From Natrinema saccharevitans (GTDB lineage: Archaea > Halobacteriota > Halobacteria > Halobacteriales > Natrialbaceae), in the NCBI RefSeq assembly GCF_001953745.1, contig NZ_LWLN01000001.1:3100001-3164000 (forward strand): a stretch of 64,000 nt of DNA, given 5' to 3'. Within the stretch, counting starts at the first letter, position 1; every line of letters starts with the position of its first letter. The position numbers and the translations under genes are program-made. Positions 51,710 through 61,052 of this stretch are shown here, piece by piece. The notes under the pieces were generated by a model that had not been told where the DNA came from, made no database searches, and saw nothing but the letters and a program-made list of their open reading frames with translations.

Positions 51710-52129
51710 TCAGAGCCAGAGGTCCAGTTCGGTGGTCTCGTCGTACTCGCGCTCGAGGGGCTCCTCGAAGACGCGAAGGTGGACCTCGCCGGCCCAGACG
51801 GTCGCCTCGTTCAGGTGGCCGGCGTACGTGGTGCCCTCGTCGTCCGAGAGGACGGCGTGGGTGTGGGCGAACCGCTCGCCCTCGAGTCGAGAGACGTTCC
51901 CGATACAGGCGGCGACCTCGAGCGGTTCGTCGAACGCGATCGGGGAGTACTCGCAGGCGTCCTGATCGTAGAACCACAGTTCGGCGTCCTGGACCGCGCC
52001 GAGCGCGGTGAACCAGCCGGCCTCGGCCGCGACCGCGTCCGCCAGCGACTCGATCTCGGCCCGCCAGTCGGCACCCGTCTCGAGGCGGGCGACGTACTCG
52101 TCGGTGGTCTCGACGGCGCGATAGTTCAT
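51710..52129 (-). CDS. PPC/DUF296-domain DNA-binding protein
   Basis: 139 aa. MNYRAVETTDEYVARLETGA, then GWFTALGAVQDAELWFYDQD, GNVSRLEGERFAHTHAVLSD, GHLNEATVWAGEVHL and RVFEEPLEREYDETTELDLW. This is the whole PCC/PPC fold (DUF296) with its conserved histidines, found with AT-hooks in plants and alone in archaea. Its ligand is unknown. It precedes polD large subunit by 1 nt, so they are co-transcribed. Confidence 0.88.
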   Translation of the reverse strand: MNYRAVETTDEYVARLETGADWRAEIESLADAVAAEAGWFTALGAVQDAELWFYDQDACEYSPIAFDEPLEVAACIGNVSRLEGERFAHTHAVLSDDEGTTYAGHLNEATVWAGEVHLRVFEEPLEREYDETTELDLWL

Positions 52130-52458
52130 ACCCGTCTACTGTGACGGCCGGGAGAAAAAGCCCACCGGTCGCCGTCTGCCCGACGACGGGAGCCATCACA
52201 GCCCACGATCGGCCGCGGGAGACGGCGGCTGCCGGTCGGTTGGCATTGTAGTAAATCCGCTAACTATTTCGAGGAGTTATAATATATCTATTATTTATGC
52301 GGTGCGAAGAAATGTCCATCTCTGCCCAGCGAATCGCAATGCTGTGCAGAGATGAGAGTTATTTAATCGAGTATCAGACCATTATGTTTCAGTAACAACC
52401 GGTTTGCGTCTATTACACGGCTGATACCAAAATAGAGTGGTAGCTATCGTCTATCAAG
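52130..52458. promoter_or_regulatory. Divergent AT-rich control region before the peptide importer
   Basis: 329 bp, much more AT-rich than neighbours, with GAGTTATAATATATC near 52275 and CCAAAATAG ~28 bp before the binding-protein ATG. A perfect 9-bp inverted repeat CATCTCTGC (52317-52325) / GCAGAGATG (52346-52354) lies between them. This may be an operator or short attenuating hairpin. No gene is seen. Confidence 0.5.
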
Positions 52459-54042
52459 ATGGTGCCGAATCAACCGACGACGACGCGGCGGCGACTCCTC
52501 GGTTCCGGGGCCGCCGTCGCTGCGTCAGTGATCGCAGGGTGTATCGGTGGGGGCGGCTCCGGAGACGGCGATCGGTTCCACTTCACGCAGGAACAATCGC
52601 GCGAGGAGCAGTTCGATCCGGTCGTCTCGAACGACGCGTACAGCTTTCAGGTCATTCAGCACGTCTTCGACGGGCTCTACGAGTACGACGAGGGCCTCGA
52701 GTTACAGCCGAAACTCGCGGTCGGCGAGCCGACGGTCGAGCGCGACGGCACGCGCTACATCTTCGAACTGGTAGAGGGAGCGACGTTCCACAACGGCGAC
52801 GAGGTGACCGCCGGAGACGTCGCTCACTCCTTTACCGCGCCCGTCGAGGAGGAGACGGAGAACGCCTCCGAGTACGACATGATCGAGAGTACGGAGGTCA
52901 TCGACGACTACCAGCTGCAGGTCGACCTCGGCGAGGATCCCTACGGCCCGTTCGAACTCGCGACCATGGGCGTGACGGTCGTCCCCGAGAGCGTCCGGAC
53001 CGAGGACCGCGAGGCGTTCAACACGGACCCGGTCGGCTCCGGCCCGTTCGAGTTCGTCGACCTGCAGGAAAACGAGTACGTCGACCTAGAGCGCAACGAC
53101 GACTACTGGGGCGACCTCGAGCCGAATCTCGAACAGATACGGTTCGTCGCCCACGAGGACCCCGCGGGTCGCGTCTCCGACATCCGAGCAGGCGACACCG
53201 ACGTCATCGCGGGGATTCCGAACGACGACTGGGACGTCCTCGAGAACGAGGACGGCGTGACCCTCCACTCGGCCGAGAGTCCGACGTTCATGTACATGGG
53301 CTTCAACTGCAACGAGGGCCCGACGACGACTCCCGAGGTGCGGCGGGGCATCGTCCACTCGTTCTCGATGCAGGACTTCATCGACTCGAACGCGGGCAAC
53401 GTGAGTTCGGCGATGTACAGCCCGATCCCGCCGGTCGTCAACGGGATCTGGGAATTCCCCGAATCGGAGTATCAGGAGCTGCTGCCGGAGTACGATCCGG
53501 AACAGGCCCAGTCGTTGCTCGACGAACACGCGCCCGACGACTTCACCCCGACGATCATCACGCCGGAGGGGATCCGCGCCCAGTTGGCCGAGCGGATCGC
53601 GACCCGACTGGACGAGATCGGATACGGCGCGGACGTACAGGTCCTGGACTTCGCGACGCTGGTCGACACCTACACCAGCGGGAGCGCCGACGACTACCAG
53701 ATGTACCTGCTCGGCTGGACCGGCGGTCCCGACCCCGATTACTACCTCTACCCGCTGCTCCACGAGAGCCAGGCGGGGACCAACCAGGGCCACTACTACG
53801 AGGGCAGCGACGGCTTCCACGAGGCGATCGTCGAGGGACGCAACTCGGCGGGCCAGGAGGAGCGCTACGACATCTACGAGCCCGTCGTCCGAGAGGTCGT
53901 CGAGCAACTGCCCGTCTTACCGGCGTTTACGCAGGACAACACGATGGCCTCCCGAAACTACGTCCAGGACCTCCAGGCGCATCCGGAGGTGACGAGGAAT
54001 CCGACCCTCGTCGCGGAGTACACGAACGTCTCGATGGAGTGA
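52459..54042 (+). CDS. Peptide ABC transporter substrate-binding lipoprotein (SBP family 5)
   Basis: 527 aa. Twin-Arg signal TTTRRRLLGSG and lipobox with Cys28 (VIAGC), then a Gly-rich linker. The SBP_bac_5 fold is shown by EQFDPVVSNDAYSFQVIQHV, LAVGEPTVERDGTRYIFEL, NGDEVTAGDVAHS and NTDPVGSGPFEF. It captures peptides or oligosaccharide-like solutes outside the cell. First gene of a five-gene dpp-type operon, with two permeases and two ATPases following. Confidence 0.94.
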   Translation: MVPNQPTTTRRRLLGSGAAVAASVIAGCIGGGGSGDGDRFHFTQEQSREEQFDPVVSNDAYSFQVIQHVFDGLYEYDEGLELQPKLAVGEPTVERDGTRYIFELVEGATFHNGDEVTAGDVAHSFTAPVEEETENASEYDMIESTEVIDDYQLQVDLGEDPYGPFELATMGVTVVPESVRTEDREAFNTDPVGSGPFEFVDLQENEYVDLERNDDYWGDLEPNLEQIRFVAHEDPAGRVSDIRAGDTDVIAGIPNDDWDVLENEDGVTLHSAESPTFMYMGFNCNEGPTTTPEVRRGIVHSFSMQDFIDSNAGNVSSAMYSPIPPVVNGIWEFPESEYQELLPEYDPEQAQSLLDEHAPDDFTPTIITPEGIRAQLAERIATRLDEIGYGADVQVLDFATLVDTYTSGSADDYQMYLLGWTGGPDPDYYLYPLLHESQAGTNQGHYYEGSDGFHEAIVEGRNSAGQEERYDIYEPVVREVVEQLPVLPAFTQDNTMASRNYVQDLQAHPEVTRNPTLVAEYTNVSME

Positions 54043-54138
54043 ACCGACGGACGACGATTCCGTCGCGGTCGGCGGGCCGTCGGTGCCCCCCGATCGCGTC
54101 GCACCGTCCGACGACCAACGCGACCGATTCGCGGAGCA

Positions 54139-55140
54139 ATGAAGCTACTCAAGTACACGATATACAGGCTGATGCAGGCGGTCCCGGTCCTGATCGGAAT
54201 CTCGATCATCACGTTCCTGCTGGCGAATCTTGGACCGGGCGATCCGGTCAGCCTCATGCTACAGGGCCAGGAACACAGCGAGGAACTGGTCAGGGCGATC
54301 GAACGACGCTACGGGCTCGACAGGCCGTTACACGAACGCTACGTGACGTACATGGTCGGTCTGTTGCAGGGCGATCTCGGACAGAGCATCTACTACGAGC
54401 GGCCGGTCGCCGGCCTGATACTGGATCGGGTCGGTCCGACGCTGTTGCTGGTCGTTTCGGCGTACGCGTTCGCGCTGGCGACCGCGATCCCGCTCGGCGT
54501 CGTGGCCGCGGACCGACGGAACGAACCGACCGACCACGTCTCCCGCATCGCCGCGCTCGTCGGCGTCAGCACCCCCTCGTTCTGGATCGGGATCGTCCTG
54601 ATCCTCGTCTTCGCCGTGAAGCTCGGCTGGCTCCCCTCGAGCGGGCTCTACTACCCGTGGCGACCGCCGAGCGCCTATCGGGGGATCGACGGCCACCTCG
54701 AGCTGTACTACCAGTCGGCCAGACACCTGCTGTTGCCGATGATCGCGCTGGGGACCTTGCAGATGGCGACGATCATGCGCGTCGAGCGGACCCAGATGAT
54801 CGAGTCGCTGCAGGGCGAGTACGTCAAGCTGGCACGTGCCTACGGCGTTCCCGAGCGGACGGTCCTTCGAAAACACGCGTTTCAGGTGGCCCAGTTGCCG
54901 ATCATCACGATCGTCGGACTCAACCTGTCGACGGCGATCGGCGGGGCGGTGTTGGTCGAGACGGTGTTCAACATCAACGGGATGGGACAGCTGTTCGTCG
55001 GTGCGATCCAGCGCAACGACTACCAGCTCGTGATGGGCGTGACGATGATGCTCGGCGTCCTGTTCGTCGTCGGCGTCATCATCACCGACATCTCGTACGC
55101 GTACGTCGACCCGCGAGTCACCTACGGTGAGCGAGAGTAA
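54139..55140 (+). CDS. ABC transporter permease DppB-type
   Basis: 333 aa. Six membrane segments with the DppB N-terminal pattern MKLLKYTIYRLMQAVPVLIG, a large periplasmic loop, GDLGQSIYYERPV, and the EAA-type motif around EYVKLARAYGVPERTVLRKH. Inner-membrane half of the peptide pore, pairing with the following DppC-type gene (2 nt away). Confidence 0.93.
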   Translation: MKLLKYTIYRLMQAVPVLIGISIITFLLANLGPGDPVSLMLQGQEHSEELVRAIERRYGLDRPLHERYVTYMVGLLQGDLGQSIYYERPVAGLILDRVGPTLLLVVSAYAFALATAIPLGVVAADRRNEPTDHVSRIAALVGVSTPSFWIGIVLILVFAVKLGWLPSSGLYYPWRPPSAYRGIDGHLELYYQSARHLLLPMIALGTLQMATIMRVERTQMIESLQGEYVKLARAYGVPERTVLRKHAFQVAQLPIITIVGLNLSTAIGGAVLVETVFNINGMGQLFVGAIQRNDYQLVMGVTMMLGVLFVVGVIITDISYAYVDPRVTYGERE

Positions 55141-55142
55141 CC

Positions 55143-56171
55143 ATGGCAGTCAGTGAATCACAGTTCGAGAGCAGTCGAGACCAGGCGGACGAGGACGGCG
55201 TCGAGGCCCGCGTCGGCTGGCGCTACACCGTCGCGCGGATCAAAGCGGACACGACGGCCCGCTGGGGGCTGTACGTCGTCACGGTCGTCCTGTTCGTCGC
55301 GATCTACGCCGCGATCGACAGCAACCTCTCCCTGCTCACGTTCGGGGTCCTGTCGGACTACACGTTCGCGCGGCTGATACCGATCTTCGATCACCCGACC
55401 CACATCCCGCCGCCGGGAGAGGGGACCCAGCACATGCCGCCGTACTTCCCGCTGGCCGAACAGCCGTGGAACCCGCTTCCAGCCGGCGGCACGCTCGAGC
55501 ACCCGCTGGGGACCGACCACACCGGCCGGGACTACTTCACGCGGATCGTCTACGGGACGCAGGTGTCGGTGTTCGTCGGGATCGTCTCGACGTTCATCGG
55601 GCTCACCGGCGGGACGGTCGTCGGTGCCGTCGCCGGCTACTACGGCGGCCGGGTCGACGACGTTCTCATGCGGGTCGTCGAGACGGTGTACGCGATCCCG
55701 CCGCTGATACTCATCATCGTCTTCACCGTCTTCGTCGGCGGCGCGAACATCTGGTACGCGGTGCTGGGCGTCGGGATCGCGTTCGTCCCCGTCTTCGCCC
55801 GCATCATCCGGAGCCGCGTGCTGAGCGTCCGCGAGATGGACTACATCGAAGCGGCGCGGGCGGCCGGCGTCAAGGACCGCAACATCATCCGTCGCCACGT
55901 CGTCCCCAACAGCTTCGCGCCGGTTCTGGTGTACGCGACGCTCCAGATCGGCGTGACGATCCTCATCGTCGCCGGGCTCTCCTTCCTCGGCTACGGCGCA
56001 CAGCCGCCGACCCCCGACTGGGGACAGATGCTCAACATCGCCCACGGCTACATGCACTCGAACGTCTGGCTCTCGATCTGGCCGGGTATCGCGATCATGA
56101 TCACGATTATGGGCTTTAACCTGTTCGGCGATGGCCTGCAGGACGCCCTCGACCCCCGAATCGACGACTGA
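55143..56171 (+). CDS. ABC transporter permease DppC-type
   Basis: 342 aa. A longer cytoplasmic N-terminus than usual (~45 residues), then six membrane segments with HPLGTDHTGRDYFTRIVYGT and EAA-loop REMDYIEAARAAGVKDRNII, IRRHVVPNSFAPVLVYATLQ. A ~60-residue extracytoplasmic insert (IFDHPTHIPPPGEGTQHM) follows the first helix. Confidence 0.93.
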   Translation: MAVSESQFESSRDQADEDGVEARVGWRYTVARIKADTTARWGLYVVTVVLFVAIYAAIDSNLSLLTFGVLSDYTFARLIPIFDHPTHIPPPGEGTQHMPPYFPLAEQPWNPLPAGGTLEHPLGTDHTGRDYFTRIVYGTQVSVFVGIVSTFIGLTGGTVVGAVAGYYGGRVDDVLMRVVETVYAIPPLILIIVFTVFVGGANIWYAVLGVGIAFVPVFARIIRSRVLSVREMDYIEAARAAGVKDRNIIRRHVVPNSFAPVLVYATLQIGVTILIVAGLSFLGYGAQPPTPDWGQMLNIAHGYMHSNVWLSIWPGIAIMITIMGFNLFGDGLQDALDPRIDD

Positions 56172-56173
56172 CA

Positions 56174-57337
56174 ATGAGTTCCGAACCACTACTCCGCGTC
56201 GAGAACCTGAAGACCCAGTTCTTCACCGAAGCAGGCACAGTACGCGCCGTCGACGGCATCTCCTTCGAGGTCCGCGAGGGCGAAATCGTCGGCCTCGTCG
56301 GCGAGAGCGGGGCCGGGAAGTCGGTCGCCTCGATGAGCATCATGGGGCTCGTCGAGGCCCCCGGCGAGATCGTCGCCGGCGAGATCACCTACAAAGGCGA
56401 GACGATCTTCGGCCTCGAGGAGGGTCCCGACGGCGAGTTGCGAAAGCGAGACGACGCCCTCTCCGACGAGGAGATCCGGACCCGCATCCGGGGCAACGAG
56501 ATCGCGGTGATCTTCCAGGACCCGATGGAGTCGCTCAACCCCGTCTTCACCGTCGGCGGCCAGCTGCGGGAGTTCATCGAACTCAACCGCGGCCTCGAGG
56601 GCGAGGAGGCGCGGGCGGAAGCGATCGACATGCTCCGCGAGGTCGGCATCCCCGACCCCGAGGAGCGCTACGAGGAGTACCCCCACCAGTTCTCCGGCGG
56701 GATGCGCCAGCGCGTGCTGATCGCGATGGCGCTGGCCTGCGAGCCAAGCCTGATCATCGCCGACGAGCCGACGACGGCGCTGGACGTGACCGTCGAGGGA
56801 CAGATCCTCGAGTTGGTCGACGAGCTACAGTCGAAATACGGGACCAGCTTCGTCTGGGTCACCCACGACCTGGGGGTCGTCGCCGAGATCTGCGACCGGG
56901 TCAACGTGATGTACCTCGGCGAGATCGTCGAGCAAGCGCCGGTCGACGAGCTGTTCTACGAGACGAACCACCCCTACACCGACGCCCTGCTGGACTCGAT
57001 CCCCCGGCCCGACCGCACCGTCGCCGAACTCGAGGCGATCGATGGGGTGATGCCCGAGGCGATCGAGCCGCCCTCGGGCTGTCGGTTCCACCCGCGCTGT
57101 CCCGACGCGCGCGAGGTGTGCAAGCGCGTCCACCCCGAGCCGACGGTGATTGCGGACGCCGACGGCGAACCCCACCGGGCGGCCTGCGTGAAACACGACG
57201 CCTTCGACGTCGACTACGAGGGGAGCCCGCCGCTCGAGGGTACGACGGGGACGACCGGAGACGGGGCGGTCGAGGACATCGGGTCGGAACTCGCGCCAAA
57301 TCCGGTCGGCGACGACGGGGGTGAGGATGGTGAGTAG
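56174..57337 (+). CDS. ABC transporter ATP-binding protein DppD-type
   Basis: 387 aa. Walker [13 protein letters not shown], signature [17 protein letters not shown], Walker [18 protein letters not shown]-loop [10 protein letters not shown]-terminal oligopeptide domain with [20 protein letters not shown] and RAACVKH, cysteines that hold a [4Fe-4S] cluster in characterised relatives. Starts 2 nt after the DppC-type stop; the 3' end overlaps the next ATPase gene. Confidence 0.94.
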   Translation: MSSEPLLRVENLKTQFFTEAGTVRAVDGISFEVREGEIVGLVGESGAGKSVASMSIMGLVEAPGEIVAGEITYKGETIFGLEEGPDGELRKRDDALSDEEIRTRIRGNEIAVIFQDPMESLNPVFTVGGQLREFIELNRGLEGEEARAEAIDMLREVGIPDPEERYEEYPHQFSGGMRQRVLIAMALACEPSLIIADEPTTALDVTVEGQILELVDELQSKYGTSFVWVTHDLGVVAEICDRVNVMYLGEIVEQAPVDELFYETNHPYTDALLDSIPRPDRTVAELEAIDGVMPEAIEPPSGCRFHPRCPDAREVCKRVHPEPTVIADADGEPHRAACVKHDAFDVDYEGSPPLEGTTGTTGDGAVEDIGSELAPNPVGDDGGEDGE

Positions 57338-58649
57338 CGGGCTCCGACTGGACGAGGAGCGCGAGTACGACAGCGAGGGGCCGCTGCTCGAGTTGGACTG
57401 CGTCTCGAAACACTTCGGGCAGGAGTCGGGGCTGCTCGCGGGCCTGCAGTTCGACGCGAGCGAGTTCCCGCCGTTCAGCGTCGAGCGAGAGCGGGTGCGA
57501 GCGGTCGACGGCGTCTCGATCGAGGTTCAACCCGGCGAGACGCTGGGTCTCGTCGGCGAGTCGGGCTGTGGTAAGAGTACGCTCGGTCGGACGGTCCTTC
57601 GCCTGCTCGAGCCGACCGAGGGGGACATCTACTTCAAAGGGGAGAACCTGGCCGACCTCGACGGCGAGGCGCTCCGGCAGACGCGCTCGGACATGCAGAT
57701 GATCTTCCAAGATCCCCAGTCCTCGCTCGATCCGCGGATGAAGGTCGGGCAGATCATCGAGGAGCCGATGCGGGCCCACGACATGTTAGACGACGAAGGA
57801 CGCGAGGCCCGCGCGAAGGAACTGCTCGCGAAGGTGGGGCTCGACCCGCGTCACTACAACCGCCATCCCCACGCCTTCTCTGGAGGACAGCGCCAGCGGA
57901 TCAACCTCGCGCGGGCGCTGTCGGTCGATCCCGACTTCGTGGTCTGTGACGAGCCCGTCTCCGCGCTGGACGTCTCGATCCAGGCGCAGGTGCTGAACAC
58001 GATGGAGCGACTGCAGCGGGAGTTCGGCCTCACGTACCTCTTTATCGCCCACGACCTCTCGGTCATCCGCCACATCTCCGACCGCGTGGCGGTGATGTAT
58101 CTGGGCCACATCGTCGAGTTGGCGGGGAAAGAGGAACTGTTCGAGAACCCACAGCACCCCTACACCCGCGCCCTGCTCGAGTCGATTCCCGTCCCGGATC
58201 CCCGCGAGAACGGCTCCCGGGGCGTCCTCGAGGGCGAGGTCCCGAGCCCGGTCGATCCGCCCTCTGGGTGTCGGTTCCGGACGCGGTGTCCGCGCCTGAT
58301 CGCCCCCGACGCGTACGACTGGGCCGGCGAGGAGTGGCCGCGGACGCGGGCGTTCATGCGAGCGGTCAAACGACGGACGTTCGAACCGATGCCGGCGGCG
58401 CGGATCGAAGCCGAGTTCTTCGACGGAACGCTGCCCCGTGGCGAGGCCGGATCGATCGTCGCGGAGGCGATCGATCTGGTCGCCACCGACGGCGAGGCGG
58501 ACGGCGACGACGCCGACCGCTGGGAAGCCGCGACCGACCTGTTGCTCGAGTCCTTCGCCGAAGCGAGCGTCTGTGCCCGCGAGCGGCCGGCCTACGACCT
58601 CGAGTCCGGCGACGGGGAGCGGTTCGCCGCCTGTCACCTGCACCGGTAG
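57327..58649 (+). CDS. ABC transporter ATP-binding protein DppF-type, extended
   Basis: 440 aa. Walker [12 protein letters not shown], signature [17 protein letters not shown], Walker [14 protein letters not shown]. Two expansions: after the first strand ([19 protein letters not shown]) and ~75 residues between the first Cys pair of the oligopeptide domain ([19 protein letters not shown]) and the last ([16 protein letters not shown] then CH). So the normally compact Cys cluster is split. ATG at 57327 is chosen; GTGs at 57321 and 57330 are possible. Overlaps DppD by 11 nt. Confidence 0.9.
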   Translation: MVSSGLRLDEEREYDSEGPLLELDCVSKHFGQESGLLAGLQFDASEFPPFSVERERVRAVDGVSIEVQPGETLGLVGESGCGKSTLGRTVLRLLEPTEGDIYFKGENLADLDGEALRQTRSDMQMIFQDPQSSLDPRMKVGQIIEEPMRAHDMLDDEGREARAKELLAKVGLDPRHYNRHPHAFSGGQRQRINLARALSVDPDFVVCDEPVSALDVSIQAQVLNTMERLQREFGLTYLFIAHDLSVIRHISDRVAVMYLGHIVELAGKEELFENPQHPYTRALLESIPVPDPRENGSRGVLEGEVPSPVDPPSGCRFRTRCPRLIAPDAYDWAGEEWPRTRAFMRAVKRRTFEPMPAARIEAEFFDGTLPRGEAGSIVAEAIDLVATDGEADGDDADRWEAATDLLLESFAEASVCARERPAYDLESGDGERFAACHLHR

Positions 58650-58806
58650 GGACGCGAGGTCTCGAGACGAGCCCGGTCGCGACCACCGGAGCGCCGACAG
58701 CAACGGGCAAGTAAGACTCGTTCACGAATGTCTTTGACAGCGATCATCCAACACGGTCGATCATCGCAATAATGCTTATGAGTGAGGTGCTACTATTTAC
58801 TCGTGT

Positions 58807-58962
58807 ATGAGTAAGATGATCGCCATCCTGGCAACGCACACGAAAACCGGCGCGAAGGTACAGCGAACGATCGATCACTCGCCCTCGTTCACGGGCGTGC
58901 AGACGAGCGACGACGGCCGGCCGGCGACGCAGGTCTCTCCCGGCGGGTTCCTGACCGGCTAA
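58807..58962 (+). CDS. 51-aa small ORF, unknown function
   Basis: MSKMIAILATHTKTGAKVQR, a central HSPSFTGVQTSDDGRPATQ and C-terminal VSPGGFLTG, then TAA. GCTTATGAG (~58775) is about 28 bp before the ATG, and codon third positions are GC-biased as in coding DNA. The family A repeat begins 18 nt after the stop, as it does after real genes. No known motif. It stands alone after the peptide importer. Confidence 0.5.
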   Translation: MSKMIAILATHTKTGAKVQRTIDHSPSFTGVQTSDDGRPATQVSPGGFLTG

Positions 58963-58979
58963 GCCGGGGGAGCCGACCG

Positions 58980-59058
58980 AGACGGTCTACTGTAAGTCAT
59001 TGCCGGTGCAACCGCGCGCTCTGCAGTTGCACCGGGAAATCGTTACGGCAAACCGTCT
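58980..59058. repeat. 79-nt nested-palindrome element, family A copy 5
   Basis: Outer arms AGACGGTCTACTGTAA and TTACGGCAAACCGTCT pair; inner arms GCCGGTGCAACCGC and GCAGTTGCACCGG pair. It lies 18 nt after the 51-aa ORF. No gene in 59059-59201. Confidence 0.75.
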
Positions 59059-59201
59059 GAGCACGTCCCGCTCGAGTCGCCCTCCGCGACGGGGGGTCGA
59101 ACCGATACCGGCGAGTCACGGACGACACGCGGTTTTTCCGATCGGGAGCGACGCGCCGTCGTTCCCGGCCGATACTCTCTTCGTAGCCGCGCCGCGGCCA
59201 G

Positions 59202-59723
59202 TCAGTTGATCGTAATCGTCGTCGCGTCGGCCGGCCGAGTCGTCCCCGCAGCGGTCGCGACGAACGCCCGGATCTCGTACTCGCCGGACTCGGGGACGAC
59301 CGACTCGCGTCGGTCGCCGCCGGTCCGCTCGAGGCGGCCGTTCCAGGTCACCGCGGCGCGCTTTCGCTCGCCGCCGCGGAAGTCGAACGTGGCGGGTCGA
59401 TCCGGCGTGTAGCGGCGTTCGTCGGTGGCCTCGAGGTGGCCGTCGATCGTCCACCCCCAGCGGCGCTGGCGGGGCGTCCGGAGTTCGACGGGGACCGGGA
59501 GCCGGTTCTCGAAGTCGACGGTGATCTCGACCGGGTCGTCGCGCTCGTAGACCTCGCGGTCGGTCGCGACGGAGACGGCGATCGCGCGGCGGGCGAGCGC
59601 CGCCGGAACGAACCGCGAGAGGAGGGTGACGACGGAGGGCCGGGCGTCCGCACGCTCGAGGCCGAACTCGTCGCCGTCGCTCGGGTCGGGTTCCGCACCG
59701 CGTCGCGGCCGAGGGCGTTCCAT
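59202..59723 (-). CDS. Ig-like/BsuPI-type fold haloarchaeal protein
   Basis: 173 aa from MERPRPRRGAEPDPSDGDEF. After an acidic linker and RFVPAALARRAIAVSVATDR, a beta-sandwich-looking domain follows: REVYERDDPVEITVDFENRL, RRWGWTIDGHLEATDERRY, GERKRAAVTWNGRLERTGG and SGEYEIRAFVATAAG. This pattern (DDPVEITVDFENRLPVPVEL) resembles intracellular proteinase inhibitor BsuPI and related Ig-like domains. No signal peptide. Function unknown. Confidence 0.65.
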   Translation of the reverse strand: MERPRPRRGAEPDPSDGDEFGLERADARPSVVTLLSRFVPAALARRAIAVSVATDREVYERDDPVEITVDFENRLPVPVELRTPRQRRWGWTIDGHLEATDERRYTPDRPATFDFRGGERKRAAVTWNGRLERTGGDRRESVVPESGEYEIRAFVATAAGTTRPADATTITIN

Positions 59724-59909
59724 GGCCGTAGCGACCACCCGAGTCCACTAAACGGTACGGCCGCTCGAGACACGTTGAAAGAGATCGAAAACGTCGCCAT
59801 CGCGACGACCGCCCGGTCAGGGTCGTCCCGCGTCGGAACGCGGACGAACGGTGAGCAGCGCAGCCGCCGGTCGCGACCGGACTCGGAACGCGATCCCTCC
59901 CACCCCCAG

Positions 59910-60071
59910 TTATCGCCAGGCCGGAAGCGCGAGCGCGTCATCGGCCCGCATGGACAGCCAGGCCCCGTCGGCGGAGATGTCCGCGATGACGTACTCGTCG
60001 CTCGCGGCCGTCGAATCGATCGAACCGACGATCGTGTCGTCGGACGCCATGGCGTGGGGGTTCGTCGCCAT
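59910..60071 (-). CDS. 53-aa DUF7556-like protein
   Basis: MATNPHAMASDDTIVGSIDS, then a conserved-looking SDEYVIADISADGAWLSMRA and ADDALALPAWR end. The C-terminal 'YVIADIS.DGAWLSM...ALALPAWR' segment fits a haloarchaeal DUF7556 family (recall). ATG at 60071 has TATAAA ~27 bp upstream with a perfect inverted repeat between, so it is leaderless and likely repressed. An ORF on the opposite strand here is rejected. Confidence 0.7.
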   Translation of the reverse strand: MATNPHAMASDDTIVGSIDSTAASDEYVIADISADGAWLSMRADDALALPAWR

Positions 60072-60101
60072 GTGAGTGAGTGACAACCACTCACATATAA
60101 A
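60071..60101 (-). promoter_or_regulatory. Leaderless promoter with TGTGAGTG/CACTCACA operator
   Basis: Perfect 8-bp arms TGTGAGTG (60071-60078) and CACTCACA (60088-60095) fill the interval between the TATA element (ATATAAA, 60095-60101) and the start codon. A dimer bound here would cover the transcription start. Confidence 0.6.
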
Positions 60102-60200
60102 CGCATCGAATCGGACTGTCCGCTCGAGCGACCGGTCGGCGGCCGAACGGCGGTCCGTGAAACACTGGGTTTATACTCATTTTCGCCGTACCGAGGGGAT

Positions 60201-61052
60201 ATGAACGTAGCCGACGCGATGACGCCTCGTGAAGACGTGGTCACCGCCGACCTGCCCGGGACCCGCTCGGACGTCCTCGAGTACCTGCAAGAGCAATCGT
60301 TCTCGTCGGTCCCGGTCGTCAAACCGACCGACGACGGGCCGGAGTACCGCGGTCTGCTCTCTCGAGAGCGACTCATCGAGGAGCCAGACGAGGACCAGCT
60401 CGTCATGCTGATGGAGGAGGTCCCGACGACGACCGCCGAGACCGGGCTCGCCGACGTCGCGCGGACGATGGTCGAGGAGGGCGCGCGCCGCGTGCCGGTC
60501 GTCGACGGCGAGTTCGAGGGGATCGTCACCGTGACCGACGTGATCCACGCGATCGCGACCGGCGATCAGGCGACCGACGGCACCGTCGATGCCTACGCCA
60601 GCGAGGACGTGAACACGACCTACGAGGGGACGCCCCTGCCCGTCGCCGAGCGGGAACTCTCCTACGCGAACGTCCCCTACACCGTCGCGCTGGACGACGA
60701 CGGACGAATGAGCGGCGTGCTGACCGAAGTCGACGTCCTCGAGGTCGCCAGAATCGTCGAGGGCGAGGAGGAGACGGGCGACAACTTCGGCGACCAGGAC
60801 GACGACTGGTCCTGGGAGGGGATCAAGGCCGTCGGGAGCCGCTATCTCCCGACGCGGGACATCGAGATCCCCGCGGGCTCGATCCGGGAGTTCATGAGCG
60901 ACGACGTGGTGACGGTCGCGGCGGACACGTCGGTCCAGGAGGCGGCACAGCGGATGATCAGCAACGACATCGAACAGATCCCGATGGTCACGGGCGAGGA
61001 CCTCGTCGGTATCGCCCGCGACGTCGATCTGTTGGAGGCACTCTATGAGTGA
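60201..61052 (+). CDS. CBS-domain protein
   Basis: 283 aa. Four CBS repeats are readable: VADAMTPREDVVTADLPGTR, EEVPTTTAETGLADVARTMV, a third around SYANVPYTVALDDDGRMSGV and the fourth IREFMSDDVVTVAADTSVQE. They end GEDLVGIARDVDLLEALYE. CBS pairs bind adenosyl nucleotides. A GGTTTATACTC element ~27 bp before the ATG gives a leaderless start. It overlaps glyS by 8 nt, a coupling that may link nucleotide state and glycyl-tRNA synthesis (inference). Confidence 0.9.
   Translation: MNVADAMTPREDVVTADLPGTRSDVLEYLQEQSFSSVPVVKPTDDGPEYRGLLSRERLIEEPDEDQLVMLMEEVPTTTAETGLADVARTMVEEGARRVPVVDGEFEGIVTVTDVIHAIATGDQATDGTVDAYASEDVNTTYEGTPLPVAERELSYANVPYTVALDDDGRMSGVLTEVDVLEVARIVEGEEETGDNFGDQDDDWSWEGIKAVGSRYLPTRDIEIPAGSIREFMSDDVVTVAADTSVQEAAQRMISNDIEQIPMVTGEDLVGIARDVDLLEALYE

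Noticed and set aside
52437-55130. 897-aa open frame over the peptide-binding protein and permease
   Set aside because: Arg-rich out-of-frame product; the real genes have signal peptide, lipobox and permease motifs.
59851-60075. 74-aa plus-strand open frame
   Set aside because: Overlaps the better-supported 53-aa minus-strand gene, which has a TATA box, an operator-like repeat and acidic composition.
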